Assembly (NCBI RefSeq): GCF_964656455.1
Contig: NC_135716.1
Span: 110,144,389 to 110,208,388 of the forward strand
Length of the DNA stretch: 64,000 nt
Origin: Halichoerus grypus
Taxonomy: Eukaryota > Chordata > Mammalia > Carnivora > Phocidae
Direction of reading: 5' to 3'
Positions 10,901 to 24,052 of this stretch are shown here, one piece after another. Position 1 is the stretch's first letter. Every line of letters starts with the position of its first letter. A model generated the notes under the pieces. The model worked only from the letters and a program-made list of their open reading frames with translations, was not told where the DNA came from and did not search any database. Made by a program: the position numbers and the translations under genes.

Positions 10901-11659
10901 TGAATCCCCCACCCCACCCAGAGAGGAGGGAAGGGACAAACTCATCATCTTTTGATAATGAGCAACTATTAAATATTTGCTCATTAAATTCACTAGGAAA
11001 AGTTTGCAAATGAATAAACATATCAGAAATGTTTAAACATGGATGTATTTATGAAATTTATAGGAAGTTTAAATTATTTTAATATCCCTTATCTCCACTC
11101 TAATACTTGAAAGTAATTTTTAAATATTAATATGTCCTGTAATACCTAAGCCATATAACTTATGTTGTTTTTTAATGTCTTTACAAGTTTAATTACCCTA
11201 TAAACAAAATTAACATACGTTTCAGAAAGCAGAGTGAAAGAGACTATTTGTCCGTGGTTCTGAGTTATGAATGTGAATAGACCAGTGAGCTTTTTAATTG
11301 TCTAAGGAGTGCTGATTGGTAAGTGAATGTGGCCCTGGAATAAAGCTCAGGACATAGATCAAGTATGGGAAGATCTTATTTACGATGGTAGGCACAGAGC
11401 CTGGCATATTTATAGTTGCTCTCTGCTAAATTAACTATCTGTATCTCATTTCATTTTACACCAGAAATTTCCTTTTTGAGGTCCATTTCCAATGAATTAA
11501 AAACTTTTCTGCATCCAGCTATCTTCTTCAAAGTTGTGACAGTTCATCTAGTCAGTCGCCAGTGAAATCAGACCGTGCTGTGATAAGCACAGGAGCAGTG
11601 AACCTATGAATTCTCCATCTACAACTGCAGATACATATCTAACTCAGATTCACTGGGAG
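10901..11659. other. Intergenic, nothing recognised
   Basis: A C-rich stretch (about 10690-10940) gives way to AT-rich DNA. I see no gene, structured RNA or repeat that I can name. Confidence 0.5.
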
Positions 11660-12290
11660 TTTTAAGTGATTTTTGTTTTAAATTGGATCATAAATGCATA
11701 AATGTGCAAATATATGTGTATTGCTTAAAGAATAACTATAAAATGAACTCCCATTAACACCCAAGCCCCTTCACAGAATGTTAGGGAACCACCAGAGCAT
11801 GCCTCTCTAGTCAAACCTCTCCCCCTTTCTCCACACACATACCCACCCTGGTGTAATCTCTGTCTTGAATTTTTTTTTAAGATTTTTTTTTTTTTAAGAT
11901 TTTATTAATTAGAGCACAAGCAGGGGGAGGAGCAGAGGGAGAGGGAGAAGCCGACTACCCGCTGAGCAGGGAGCCCAATGTGGGGCTGGATCCCAGGACC
12001 CTGGGATCATAACCCAAGCCAAAGGCAGTTGCTTACCTGACTGAGCCACCCAGGCGCCCTTCTGTCTTGAATTCTATATTCATCATTTCCTGGCTCTTAA
12101 AAAAATTTGCTATGTATGTATTATTTAATTTCGACTGTCTCTAACCTTTTACAGTGGCATCCTTAATTCCTTTGTGGCTTGCTTCTTACATTCATCATCT
12201 TTTTAAGATTAATCCATGTAAATGTTTGTAGGTGCAAACATATTTTTCCTTTTTTTAACTATAAAGGATTCCTGTGATAAATTTACTAAG
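11660..12290 (-). repeat. Ancient antisense L1-like sequence split by a SINE
   Basis: Features such as 'AACTATAAAATGAACTCCC', 'CACCCTGGTGTAATC' and, beyond the SINE, 'TTTTTAAGATTAATCCATGT' fit an old antisense L1 3' region. The assignment is approximate. Confidence 0.5.
11872..12060 (-). repeat. CAN-SINE (reverse)
   Basis: The T-tail is on the left, followed by TTTATTAATTAGAGCAC, and the head (CTGAGCCACCCAGGCGCC) is on the right. Perfect 13-bp target-site repeats TCTGTCTTGAATT lie at 11859-11871 and 12061-12073. It is one of only two minus-strand CAN-SINEs here. Confidence 0.95.
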
Positions 12291-13230
12291 GCAAATATTC
12301 TTAACTGCCTTTTTCAGATGAGCAAATAGACTTTAAAGAGATTAAATAACTTACTATACGTTATAGAGCTAATAAGAGAGGGAGCTAAGACTTGAACCTT
12401 AATTAACATAAATTCTGTCATTGATAAATTATTTTATCTTCATTTTTTAAGCCAGATGCTGTCATAAGTAATATATTTTCAGGCTATAGTTTTTCTTCCT
12501 GGTTGCTAGGAGACTGAAGTTTTGGGTTATATCCCAACTCCAAGGTCATTTTTAGTGTATGGGTGCATTAAAATTTATTCATTTCATTTAAACCATTGCA
12601 TCTAAAATTGCTGAAGTTCTTCTGGGTTGCAGTGAGTTTTGTAGTTTAAACTTTGCTAATAATGAGAGAATAACAGAGCAGATGGTAGAATACACAAGCA
12701 GTTCTACCCTTCCACACTCAATTCCAAAAGAACAGTTTGGAAAAGAGTGCTATAATGGAGAGCTATTGAGGAATTTAAACATACAGAGAATATGGTTTTC
12801 ATGAGATCTCCCAGCTTGGTAATCAGGAAAAGAGTCAGCATTCCAGGTGAGAAACGGGCCCTAAATTAAGCCACTGACCTAATTCCGATTTATTTTTAGG
12901 AACATAATTGACAGGGATTAGTGACCCATTGTGAATGTGGAGTTCGTGAAGGTTGAGGGTGGAGTTGGCAGGGTAGAGAACGTGATGCTTAACTTGGAAG
13001 CCGGGCACATAATAGTTCTCTTCAGATATTATAAGTGAAAACAAAGGATTGAAGTTAAACATCTTACTTGCTCCTTTAGGCAGAATGAGGTCCCATGACT
13101 GGGAGTAAAACAGAGGCAGATTTTGTTTCAGTACAAACACAGAAATGTAGCAAAGAATGAAGACCTTTACAAAAAAGTGAATATAAATGAATATTGGCTG
13201 TTACAAAACAATACTAGCAATGTGAAGTTT
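12291..13230. other. Intergenic, with an unclassified repeat at about 12.84-13.11 kb
   Basis: I see no gene. The segment CTTGCTCCTTTAGGCAGAATG near 13.06 kb is echoed near 17.15 kb (CTGCTCCTTTAGGGAGAATG). 'GGGCCCTAAATTA' near 12.85 kb is echoed near 27.04 kb. They may be parts of one old repeat family that I cannot name. Confidence 0.4.
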
Positions 13231-13245
13231 AAAATGTATGTAGAG

Positions 13246-13421
13246 GGGCACCTGGGTGGCTCAGTCGGTTAAGCAGCTGCCTTTGGCTCAGGTCAGGATC
13301 CAGGGGTCCCTGCTTTGCTTAGTGGGGAATCTGCTTTTCCCTTGCCCTTTGCCCCGCCCTCCATTCCTTTGCTCGCATGTGCACTCTCTCTCTCTCAAAT
13401 AAATAAAATCTTTTAAAAAAT
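13246..13421 (+). repeat. CAN-SINE
   Basis: Head GGGCACCTGGGTGGCTCAG and tail AAATAAATAAAATC. Imperfect 15-bp target-site repeats lie at 13231-13245 and 13422-13436 (AAAATGTATGTAGAG / AAAATTTATGTAGAG). Confidence 0.93.
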
Positions 13422-13436
13422 AAAATTTATGTAGAG

Positions 13437-15850
13437 TTAGAATACACGATAATATTGGAAAAGCTTAAAAACAAGTATAAAGTTCTAGTATTATCAAGGA
13501 AGATGGTAAATACAATAATTCGTATTAAATTTAACCCAGATATGTGTTGTAATATCAAAAAGAGTACATTAAAAGAAGAAAATGAAATATTTGAGTAATC
13601 CAAAAGAAGACAAGACAATAAAAAAAAAAGGTAAATGAAAGAGTGGGTCAAATAGAAAACAAGTAGTAGGATGGTAGATATCAAATCACCTAAATCAGTA
13701 ACTACATTAAATGAAAAAAGGATCAAATACTTGAAGTAATAAGCTAATGTCAGACTGGGGAAGAAAACAAAACTCATGTATGTCTGATTTGCAAGAGGCA
13801 CATCTTAAGTACAAGTGCACCGGAAGTACAAGGATGGCAAAAGCTAAAACATGCAACCGCTAATGAAGAGACTGGCCTAGCTAGACTAATGTCAGATGAA
13901 GCATTACTGGAGATGAAGAGGGATATTCTGAAATGGTAAGTCAATTTACAAGGAAGATTTCACAATCATAATAACATTGTTTCAAATGTATAAGGCAAAA
14001 ATAGACAACTAAAAAGAGAAACGGACAATCCACAATGGTAAGGGCTTCTTTAACATAACTCTGAACAAACAGACAAAAAAGTAGCAAAAATATAGATCTG
14101 GAGAAGACAGTTAACAAACTTGACCTAATTGATATGTAGAGAATACTGTCAGCAATGACAGAATTCATATTTCACTTAAGTCCGTATTTAAAATTTACTA
14201 AAACTGACAATTTGTAAGCAGACCAAAAAGAAAGCCCCAAAACATTTCAGAGGATTGAAACAATTCAAAATATGCTCTGACTTCAGGGAAATTATGCTAA
14301 AATTCAGTAACAAAAGATCACTAGAAAATCCTCAAATGCCTGCAAATTAAACAGAACACACTTCTAAATAATCCATGGATCAAACAAGAAATAACAGGCA
14401 TTAGAAAATATTTTAAGCTGAATAATAATGAAGATGTGCCATATCAAAAATTGTAGACTGCAGCTCCTAATGCAATGCTTAGAAATTTTTACACCTACCT
14501 ACATTTACTATAAAAGTTGAAAAGTTAAAATCATTTACACTTCATCTCTAGAAGCAAGAAGAGTAAAACAAAGAATGAGAAGGAAACAAAGATTAGAAAT
14601 CAGTGAAATAGAAAACGAAGCTAAAGAAAAACAAAGCTAAAAGCTGGTTCTCTGAAAAGTTTAAGAAAACTGACATACCCCCAGTAAGGCAGCAATAAGA
14701 GAAAAAAGTAACATCAAGAATGAAAAGTATAATATCATTGGAGACTCTACAGTGAAAAGATGCAGTGATATAATGAACACAACATCAATTTGAAAATTTG
14801 AATAAGGACAAATTCCTCAAAAAATTAAACTGACAAATGGAAAATCTAGAGAATTTCTTCTGTTAGTGGAAATTGAATCAATTATTAAAAGCCCTTACAC
14901 AAAGAAAATATAGAACCAGTGAGTTCTTTCAAACATTTAAGGAAGAAATTACCTCAATTTTATACAAATGCTTCCAGTAAATAAAAAAAAGGAATACTTC
15001 CAAACTAAGTCCAACCTAACCATGATACCAAAAACCTGACAAGGACATCACAATATATAGGAAGGTGACTTTCAATATATGCAAAAGATAATACTACCAA
15101 GTGAGGTTAATTCTCCATGTATGCAAATGAGATTTAACATTTGAGAAATCAATCAGTTTAATTTGCCACATTAATTTTTATAAAGGGATAAAAATGTTAA
15201 CAGATGCAAATTGGAAAAAGGATTTGATGAAATTCAACAGCCATTTATGATAAAAACTCTTAGTAAACTGTGAATAGAACTTCTGTAAACTGATATATAG
15301 TCTACAGCAGACTTAGCTAGTGGTAAAATACTGAAAGTTTTGCTCTTGAGAAGAGGAATGACACAGGGATCCCTACAATCACTACTTCTATTCAACATTA
15401 TACTAGAGATTCTTGCCATATATAATGCAAAAAAAGAAATGAAAGGCATAAAGACTGAAAAGAAAGAAAATAGCCATTTGTTTGCAGATGATATAATTAT
15501 GTACATAGAAAATCTAAATGAATTTACCAACTACTTAGAGTTAGTAGGTAAATTTAACAAACTGCTTACAACTTCACTCAAAAGTCACTAATTTATATCA
15601 AAACCAAATAGAAAAGGGAATTTATGAAACGATATTTAAAATAACATTAAGAACATCAAAGAGCTAGGAAATCTAAAGAGAGATGCATAGAGATGTTTAT
15701 TTCTACACTGAAATACACAAAATCTTTTTATATAAGTTAAAGAACTAAACAAATAGAAGAATATTCCATTTTTGCAGATTGGAAGATTCAAAAATATGAA
15801 AATAGTAGTTCTCTCCAAACTAATCGAGACATTCAACCCAGTCTTACTGA
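13437..15850 (+). pseudogene. Degenerate L1 ORF2 (endonuclease to reverse transcriptase)
   Basis: This is an old L1 in the + direction. At about 13.7-13.85 kb it matches the endonuclease region ('GATTTGCAAGAGGCACATC'). At 15340-15591 a frame reads RRGMTQGSLQSLLLFNIILE and then LFADDIIMYIEN, the reverse-transcriptase block with its FADD catalytic motif. Downstream 'CCAAACTAATCGAGACATTC' is further ORF2. Frameshifts and internal deletions are everywhere, so it is dead. The long frames on the opposite strand are antisense shadows. Confidence 0.8.
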
Positions 15851-16226
15851 TTCTTGTTAATTTTTTACAAATGTGCTTTAAGGTACGTTGATATAGGTAG
15901 TTTCATGATCCTCAGAGAGGCAGGGTAGACATTTTGAACTTTTCCTTTAGTGGCTTCAAAGAGGGTAACTGCCCATAGGTAATCAAGCTAGCAAAAGAAA
16001 AAGGTAGCACTTGAACCAATGAGATGCTTTTTTTGACATTTTTCTTTCTCCTCCACTCTTCCACCAGACTGCTCCAGTCCTGTTCTCCTGGCTGTATTCT
16101 TCCTCTTAAGACCCCAGCACTGTGGAAGGTATATTCTAGGATTTAACTTACCTCAAAGTCCATAGCTGTGTGTGTGTCTATGTGTGCACACTATATATGA
16201 CAGAGGTTTTATTCATTAAATAAAGC
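15851..16226. other. Intergenic, nothing recognised
   Basis: This is non-coding DNA between the L1 relic and the next SINE. A short (TG)n tract lies near 16167. Confidence 0.5.
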
Positions 16227-16230
16227 CCTT

Positions 16231-16387
16231 GGGGCACCTGGGTGACTTAGTCGGTTGAGTGTCCGACTCTTGATTTCAGCTCAGGTCATGATCTCAGGGT
16301 TGTGAGATCGAGCCCGAGTGGGGCTCCACCCTGGGCGTGCAGCCTGCTGGGGATTCTCCCTCTCCCTTTTCCCCTCCCCCACTCCCT

Positions 16388-16433
<46 letters not shown>

Positions 16434-16447
16434 ATCAATCAATCAAT
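16231..16447 (+). repeat. CAN-SINE with long (CT)n and (AATC)n tail
   Basis: The head is GGGCACCTGGGTGACTTAG. An uninterrupted CT run fills about 16391-16429, then (ATCA)n replaces the usual A-tail. Only a short flanking repeat (CCCTT) is visible, so the ends are approximate. Confidence 0.88.
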
Positions 16448-16452
16448 CCCTT

Positions 16453-17317
16453 GAATTTAAACTTGGAACAACCTTAACATGCAGCACTGGGCTTATAGGC
16501 TGATTGTCAGCAACTACTTTGAGTCCTACTGTAAACCTAGGGCTGTTCGAGGGACCCTCTGGAAATGTGAGCCTAAACATTTAACTGAATATTTGTAAGT
16601 AGCTTTGTAAAAAAACAAAGCACTTCCAGCTATCACCAGGAATTAGGGCCCATTCTAGAGCAAGCCCTAAATTATTTAGGATCCTGTAAAGACTTCATGT
16701 GATAAAGACAAAAATCTCCTAGCATGAGGGAGTTGAGTGGGTTGTGTTAGTTCCAAATTCTTTTGGTTACCCATTGAATAAGGCTTTTCTTTCCTCACTA
16801 CTTCCCTTTGTTTGAGCTAAATTTAATTTCAAAGGGAATTTTTTAAAGCCTATAATCTTATTTGGGCTAAGCTATTATCTGAAAAGGCTACTCATAAAAT
16901 AATGTGCCCAGAGCTGACAACTCTGTTGAAATCACATGGAAGTCGTCAGTGCCCAAATAATATTTGAAGTATGATATGTAATAAATGTATGGTTTTCAAA
17001 CATTTTAGACATAATACCTGTTGGGGGTGGGGATGGAGCACTCGGGATGCACTGAAAAGCCTGGGGAGGCCTGGCCTGGGAACAAGGGAACTGGGCGACT
17101 TGACAGCCGTCCTCACATCCTGGAGTGGGAAGGGATTAAAGTGACAGTGCTTATCTGCTCCTTTAGGGAGAATGGGGACCAAAGGCTGAGATTCATAGGC
17201 AGGCAGCTTGCTGCTCAAAAATATAAGGAAGTCATTTTACAGTTAGAATAGTTCAAAATGGAAGGTGGGATTTCTCACTGAGAACACATTCAAAGCAAAA
17301 ACTAGATGACTGCCTGC
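16453..17317. other. Intergenic, nothing recognised
   Basis: This is unique-looking DNA with no gene. Near 17.13-17.2 kb a stretch resembles part of 12.9-13.1 kb. Confidence 0.45.
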
Positions 17318-17330
17318 CTCTTAAGCATAT

Positions 17331-18286
17331 GTTTTTAATTTTTTTATTATTATGTTCAATTAGCCAGCATATAGTACAACATTAGTTTTTGCTGTAGTGT
17401 TCAATGATTCATTAGTTGCGCATAATGCCCAGTGCTCATCCCAACACATGCCCTCCTTAATAGCCATCACCCAGCTATCCCATCCCCCCAACCCCCTCTC
17501 TTCTGTAACCCTCAGTTTGTTTCCCGGAGTCCAGAGACTCTCATGGTTTGTCTCCCTCTCTGATTTCTTCCCATTCAGTTTTCCCTCCCTTTCCTTGTGG
17601 TCCTCCGCGCTATTCCTTATGTTCCACATGTGAGTGAAACCATATGATAATTGTCTTTCTCTGCTTGACTTATTTCACTTAGCATAATCCCCTCCAGTTC
17701 CATCCATGTCGATGCAAATGGTGGGTATTCATCCTTTCTGATGGCTGAGTAATATTCCATTGTATATATGAACCACATCTTCTTTATCCATTCGTCTATT
17801 GAATTACATCTTGGTTCCTTCCACAGTTTGCCTATTGTGGACGTTGTTGCTATGAACATTGAGGTGCATGTGCCCCTTCTTTTCACTACATCTGTATCTT
17901 TGGGGTAAATACCCAGTAGTGCAATTGTTGGGTCGTAGGGTAGCTCTATTTTTAATGTCTTGAGGAACCTCCATACTGTTTTCCAGAGTGACTGTACCAG
18001 CTTGCATTCCCACCAACAGTGTAGGAGGGTTCCTCTTTCTCCGCATCCTCACCAACACTTGTTGTTTCCTGTCTTGTTAATTTTTGCCATTGAAACTGGT
18101 GTAAGGTGGTATCTCATTGTGGTTTTGATTTGTATTTCCCTGATGGCCAGTGATGTTGAACACTTTTTTATGTGTCTATTAGCGATTTGTATGTCTTTGG
18201 AGAAGTGTCTGTTCATGTCTTCTGCCCATTTATTGACTGGATTATTTGGTTTTTTGGTGTTGAGTTTGAGAAGTTCTTTATAGATT
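17331..18286 (-). mobile_element. 5'-truncated L1 (carnivore lineage), minus strand
   Basis: This is the 3' end of an L1. The minus strand encodes the ORF2 C-terminus (IKKMWFIYTMEYYSAIRK, then EISQAEKDNYHM) and, further upstream, [20 protein letters not shown]-rich tail lies on the left (17331-17347). Perfect 13-bp target-site repeats CTCTTAAGCATAT flank it at 17318-17330 and 18287-18299, so the insertion is exactly bounded at about 956 bp. It is far better preserved than the other L1 pieces here, but frames are broken and it lacks the endonuclease and reverse-transcriptase regions. Confidence 0.93.
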
Positions 18287-18299
18287 CTCTTAAGCATAT

Positions 18300-19514
<1,215 letters not shown>

Positions 19515-19900
19515 TTAGACAGCTTTGGGTTTCATTGTATGCATTTCTTTGTAACTCAGTTCAATACCTGTGACATCCACTCTACCAGATAATACAGACA
19601 AAACAGAAGTTAAGAAATACTTCCTGTCCGTGTGGAGCTTACAACCTAATGCTATCAGAAGCTGGCTGGCCCTCAGGGAGTTCTATTTTTACATTTGGAA
19701 AAGTCAGATTTGATTAAATACCATTTTTTTCCCAGGAATGATAGAGGAATTTTCCTGTATACGAAGTCTGAGAATAGAAGCAAATGTTCTTATTGAAACT
19801 AAAATAGTATGACTTGTATTTTTCCAAAAAGCAGATAATTTGAAAAATAGCCAGTTTGTTGTATGTATACAAAAGGCATCATAATACTTAATTATTGCTC

Positions 19901-20082
19901 GGGTGCCTGGGTGGCTCAGATGGTTAAGCGTCTGCCTTCGGCTCAGGTCATGATCTCAGGGTCCTGGGATCGAGTCCCGCATCGGGCTTCCTGCTCCTTG
20001 GGAGCCTGCTTCTCCCTCTGCCTCTCTCTCTCTCTCTCTCTGTCTCTCATGAATAAAATAAAATAAAATCTTTAAAAAAAAA
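19901..20082 (+). repeat. CAN-SINE
   Basis: Head GGGTGCCTGGGTGGCTCAG, tail ATGAATAAAATAAAATAAAATC. 17-bp target-site repeats with one mismatch (ATACTTAATTATTGCTC / ATACTTAACTATTGCTC) lie at 19884-19900 and 20083-20099. Confidence 0.95.
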
Positions 20083-20404
20083 ATACTTAACTATTGCTCA
20101 ATGGTTTGTACAAATACGGTTGATAATGTATTAATCAAATGTTACAAGGATCAGAATGGCCAGTAACACTAATTTATCTAATATGTACTGGCAGGGCACT
20201 AAAGTAACAGGCTGGAAATTCTGCCATGAATCAATGCCAATTAATGTATGTGCTGGATAAAGTGAAAATTTTTTAGCACTTCTGGTTCCACAGTTAAGTA
20301 TATTGCTCTAACTGCTCAAAAAGGGTCAAACTAGACTTCTGAAATTTATAGGGTTTTTTTTTCCTACATGCTTTTGGCCATACTCTGTCTAGCTCATTAT
20401 GCAC

Positions 20405-20432
20405 ACACACACATATATATATATATATATGT
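20405..20432. repeat. (CA)n(TA)n microsatellite
   Basis: This is a short alternating CA then TA run, inside the second ARHGAP29 copy. Confidence 0.85.
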
Positions 20433-21107
20433 ATATTTTTTATTTCTTTAAAATGTACCATTTCATTCACTGGAGTTCATAGATACGATGGAAAGGTCCC
20501 TATTGTTAACTGAATTTTTATACACTAGTAGAGTTAAATTCCAATATGTATTTAAAGTAGAACCCTATTAAGTTTGATCTGCCTACTATCTACTGATAGT
20601 ATCAATAATCACAGGGTCTAAAAAGGAGGACATAAAAAAAGAAAAAATTTCAAATTTCTACTTGTTTTATTCTGGGCATTGTGCTAGGTATTTAATTCTA
20701 TTTATTTTAGTTCATTGAACAACTCTGTGATATGAAAAAGAGGGAATTCGCTTCATTAAACACACTGTCCAGCAGGCCAAGATCCGTGTCACACTCTGCC
20801 CCATGGCATGCCCCTAGAAAAGTGTTCAGTCAGGATTTGAACCCAGGCTGCTTCCTGTATCTGTGTTTATTTCACTATCCTATTATTTAGGGCTCCCAAT
20901 TATTTATAGTAGTACTTTCTTTTTTCTTAGAAAACAGACATTTATATCTCACATTTTCACCAGGAAATCCAAGATCAAGGTGTCTGCAAATTCCATGTCT
21001 GGCGAGAACCCTCTTCCTGGTTTTCAATCAGACATTTTTTTGCCATACTTTCACATGGTGGAAAGAGAAATGTCATTTTTCAGTGCTTATTATATACCAG
21101 ATCATCG

Positions 21108-22236
21108 TGAGCACTTTTCATGATTAGGTCGTTTAGGCCACACATCATCATAGATACACAGTCATGATCTTTTCTGACAGATGCAGATACTTAGGGCCGG
21201 TGACATTGCCTTGCCCAGTGCAAAAGTGGTAGAACTGAGCTCAGCCCGGCAGCTGGGCTTCAGAGTCTGCACTCTTACCCATTACGCTCTAAGTTTGTCC
21301 CTCAGAACTTTAAGAATGTACTTCGACTCAGGTCATGATCCCAGGGTCCTGAGATCGAGTCCTGCGTGGGGCTCCCTGCTCCACAGGGAGTCTGCCTCCC
21401 CCTCTGCCCCTCCTCCCACTCATTCTCTCAATCTCAATCTCTCTCTCTCTCTCTCTCAAATAAATAAAATCTTTTTTTAAAATGTCAAAGAAAAAAAAAT
21501 GTACTTTTGTTGGTGGCTGTGGCCCGACCACCAGCAGTCAGTTCCTTTAGAGTGGTCCATAGATGCGGGGAAGGACCTGGGAAGGCAGACCAAGAGCGCA
21601 ATGCCCTGGAAGCCCAGGGGAGAGAGGTCAGCAGTGTCAGGTAAGGAAGAAGGTCAGATGACATGAAGACTGACAGGTGATTCTGATGGCCTCCCGTCGG
21701 CAAACCTCTGCCCCAGAGATGTGGGAGAAGGACCTGGCCGCAGGGAAAAGGATTGCAGTGTGCTCAGGGCAGCTGAAGTTCAAAGCCAGAATGGTGCCGA
21801 GGCACAGATTTGTCTGATATTTTCCAGCAGGAGAGGACAGCGTGAGCAGAGGGCTGGGGTTCTCCAGGAGTTGGAATTTTTTAGTGGAGACGCTACAAAA
21901 AGGGACCAGGTTGGAAGGAGCTGAGGCTTCTAGTTTGAGAAAGCATGGACCGTGGGTCCAGACTTGATAGGAAAGAGAAGAAAGTAAGCCTGGGAAGAAA
22001 CAGTCAACGGGGAGAATGGTGTTTTTGACTTGAAACTGAACTCTTCAAGCTGCATTGGACAGGATGAATGTTGTAGCGCATTTATGAGTTGATCAGATAA
22101 GAAGGCATCTGAGGCATTTAATGGGATATATTCTCACTGTGGGTTGAATGTAACTGAAAATAGATTGGGTTGGCAAAAGCCTTTGGATTCAGGACACGCC
22201 TGCATTTGGTTGGTGTTTAAATTGGTGTAGCTTTTC
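21108..22236 (+). repeat. Near-identical paralogous tract, copy B
   Basis: This is the partner of 3591-4719 at a constant offset of 17,517. On its left, copy B has about 150 bp not present in copy A. On its right, alignment collapses at GTAGCTTTTCTGAGGTTGAT. Short frames that look conserved between the copies merely reflect this identity. Confidence 0.9.
21324..21497 (+). repeat. CAN-SINE, 5' truncated, copy B
   Basis: It has the same truncation point and the same target-site repeat AATGTACTT (21315-21323 and 21498-21506) as 3807-3980, with a single base difference inside. Confidence 0.92.
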
Positions 22237-22719
22237 TGAGGTTGATTTATCAATATTTGCCTCTTGAAATCATGACATCTTTGATCCAACAATTTCACTC
22301 CCCTGAATTTGTCTTCTGGAAATACTTGCTGAAATTTTCATAAAAGTAATTTCACAGAAACAAGTTTTTTTTTTTAAATTAAATGTGTTTTTAAAAAGAA
22401 CCAAAACAAAAACTAGTGTGTTTTGCAGTTTATTACATTAATTTAAATAAACACTCATATTATAACTTTACCATTTCATTCAAAGTGTACCTTTAATCTT
22501 TTAATATAATTTTAGGGATAGGTATTTCTATTGAATAGGTAACAGTTTTTATCTAAAGCAGAAAGGAGTATTCACTAATTCCTATGCATCTTTTAGACTG
22601 AGAATACTTGTTTAAAAAAATTATATAATTTCGCCATTGTTCTGAGAGTGAGTCCATCTGTCAACTCGGGCTTTTTGTCAAGGACCTCCCAAGTTTGATT
22701 GTGATATTTAAAGTGCAAC

Positions 22720-22866
22720 CCTTTTCTTTTCTTTTCTCTTCTCTTCTCTTCTCTTCCCTTCTCTTCTCTTGTCTTCTCTTCTCTTGTCTTCTCTTCTCTT
22801 CCCTTCTCTTCTCTTCTCTTCCCTTCTCTTCCGCTCTCCTCCCCTCCCCTCTCTTCTCTTCTCTGT
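22720..22866. repeat. (CTTTT/CTCTT)n polypyrimidine microsatellite
   Basis: This is about 145 bp of almost pure pyrimidine on the + strand, in TCTTC/TCTTT/TCCCT units. It lies where the polypyrimidine tract of the ARHGAP29 terminal-exon acceptor would be in the duplicate. On the minus strand it makes a spurious Glu/Lys/Arg-rich frame. Confidence 0.95.
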
Positions 22867-22878
22867 GACATTATATAC

Positions 22879-23095
22879 CTGCTTGCAGACCAAGAACTCA
22901 AAACATCATTCCTCCCTCAAGATGAAAAATGTCTGAAAAACCCCTGATTGACTTCTTCTAAAATCTAATTAGACCTGTAATTCTGCCTGTAGATAGACTA
23001 CTTCTTGCAAGGCCTTTTAATGAGAGAAATGGCAGACACCAGAAATATAAATTAAGACCAGTTTTGCAAGTGTTCTTCTATAGAATCTGGAATAT
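22879..23095 (+). pseudogene. ARHGAP29: ARHGAP29 terminal-exon remnant
   Basis: In the frame of the live exon the sequence reads LLADQELKTSFLPQDEKCLK, then NP and a TGA at 22945-22947, against LLVDQELESASQK in the real gene. Further on, 'TCTGCCTGTAGATAGACTAC' and 'AATGAGAGAAATGGCAGA' match 5200-5255 of the live exon. Similarity fades by about 23095, where a MIR-like piece begins. Confidence 0.85.
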
Positions 23096-23099
23096 CACC

Positions 23100-23212
23100 A
23101 TTTGCCAATGGTGAAACCATCCAACAGAGGTTAAGTAATTTCGTTTTATCATGATGTGAACCCAGGCCAGTCTGACTTCTAAGACTGTGGTAGTTCTGCT
23201 ATCCCATAATAG
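23100..23212 (-). repeat. MIR fragment
   Basis: 'CAGAGGTTAAGTAATTTCG' and 'GTGAACCCAGGCCAGTCTGACTTC' (in part) are antisense MIR hallmarks. Confidence 0.6.
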
Positions 23213-23994
23213 AGTGTACACTACAAGAAATGTTGATCAGAATACATAGCTAAGATAAATTGAGAATTTATTAGGTCACGTACTGTTCCATTTACTTTGC
23301 CTCTACCTCTCAACAAACTTTAGTGAGCTCTGTATGGATTTATGAGGTTATCCATCTCTGAACTCAGTCAAATGTGGCTATTAATTAAATGCGCTTCAAG
23401 TTGGGTCTGTAAAAAATTAATTGACATTCTTTCCTTTTTTCAGAAAACAACAGGTTTCTGGCCTTGGACCAAGATGCTCTTCAAAAAAAAATCAGTAAAT
23501 ATCCAGATCTTGCTCAACTTCAAATTCTTGAATTGCTTTCAGAGCACTGAGAACATTGCCCTCAAAACATGCAATGACATTCTATATGCCTCTTGAGTGA
23601 CATCATTACATTTTATGTTTTGAAACTTATAAATACAACATGCCAACTGAAAATTTTTTTAATTCCATTGATTATTTTGCTCCCATAAAATGCTCTTTTA
23701 ATCTATTTTCAATAAGGTACAGATGTCAAATTGATAAGTATAATCAGTAAGAAGCAGTTTTACCTTCTAGAGTGGAACTAAGTGCATATTTATAGAAATA
23801 ATATTTCTGACTACAGTGGTTAAGAAAAAAACTCCAATATAAATTATGTACTTGTAAAAAGAGATGACAGGATTTTTTTTAACAGTTGTCCCCTGTTAAA
23901 CATAAGCTTCTATCCTCCAAACGGCAATTGACAGCTTCATTTTCAAATATTTTCTATAATAGCTAGCAACTATATTTATGTATCTTTATACCAG

Positions 23995-24052
23995 AATTAT
24001 AATATTTACCAATTATAATATTTACCAGTATTTACCAATTATAATATTTACC
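23995..24052 (+). repeat. Tandem repeat, AATTATAATATTTACC
   Basis: Three exact 16-bp units (23995-24010, 24011-24026, 24037-24052) with a partial unit between the second and third. Confidence 0.95.

Noticed and set aside
15340..15591. A reverse-transcriptase-like frame with the FADD motif, as a possible domesticated gene.
   Set aside because: It is a fragment of a heavily decayed L1 ORF2 with stops and deletions on both sides.
19700..19850. A possible remnant of the ARHGAP29 exon at 2277-2385 upstream of the second copy.
   Set aside because: Only scattered words match (for example GAATAGAAGCAAATG); there is no stretch good enough to claim homology.
22593..22901. A Glu/Lys/Arg-rich 102-residue frame on the minus strand.
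   Set aside because: It is the translation of the polypyrimidine microsatellite.
23995..24052. Regularly repeated 16-bp units, considered as a CRISPR-like array.
   Set aside because: Units are directly tandem, AT-only and without spacers. It is a simple tandem repeat in a vertebrate genome.
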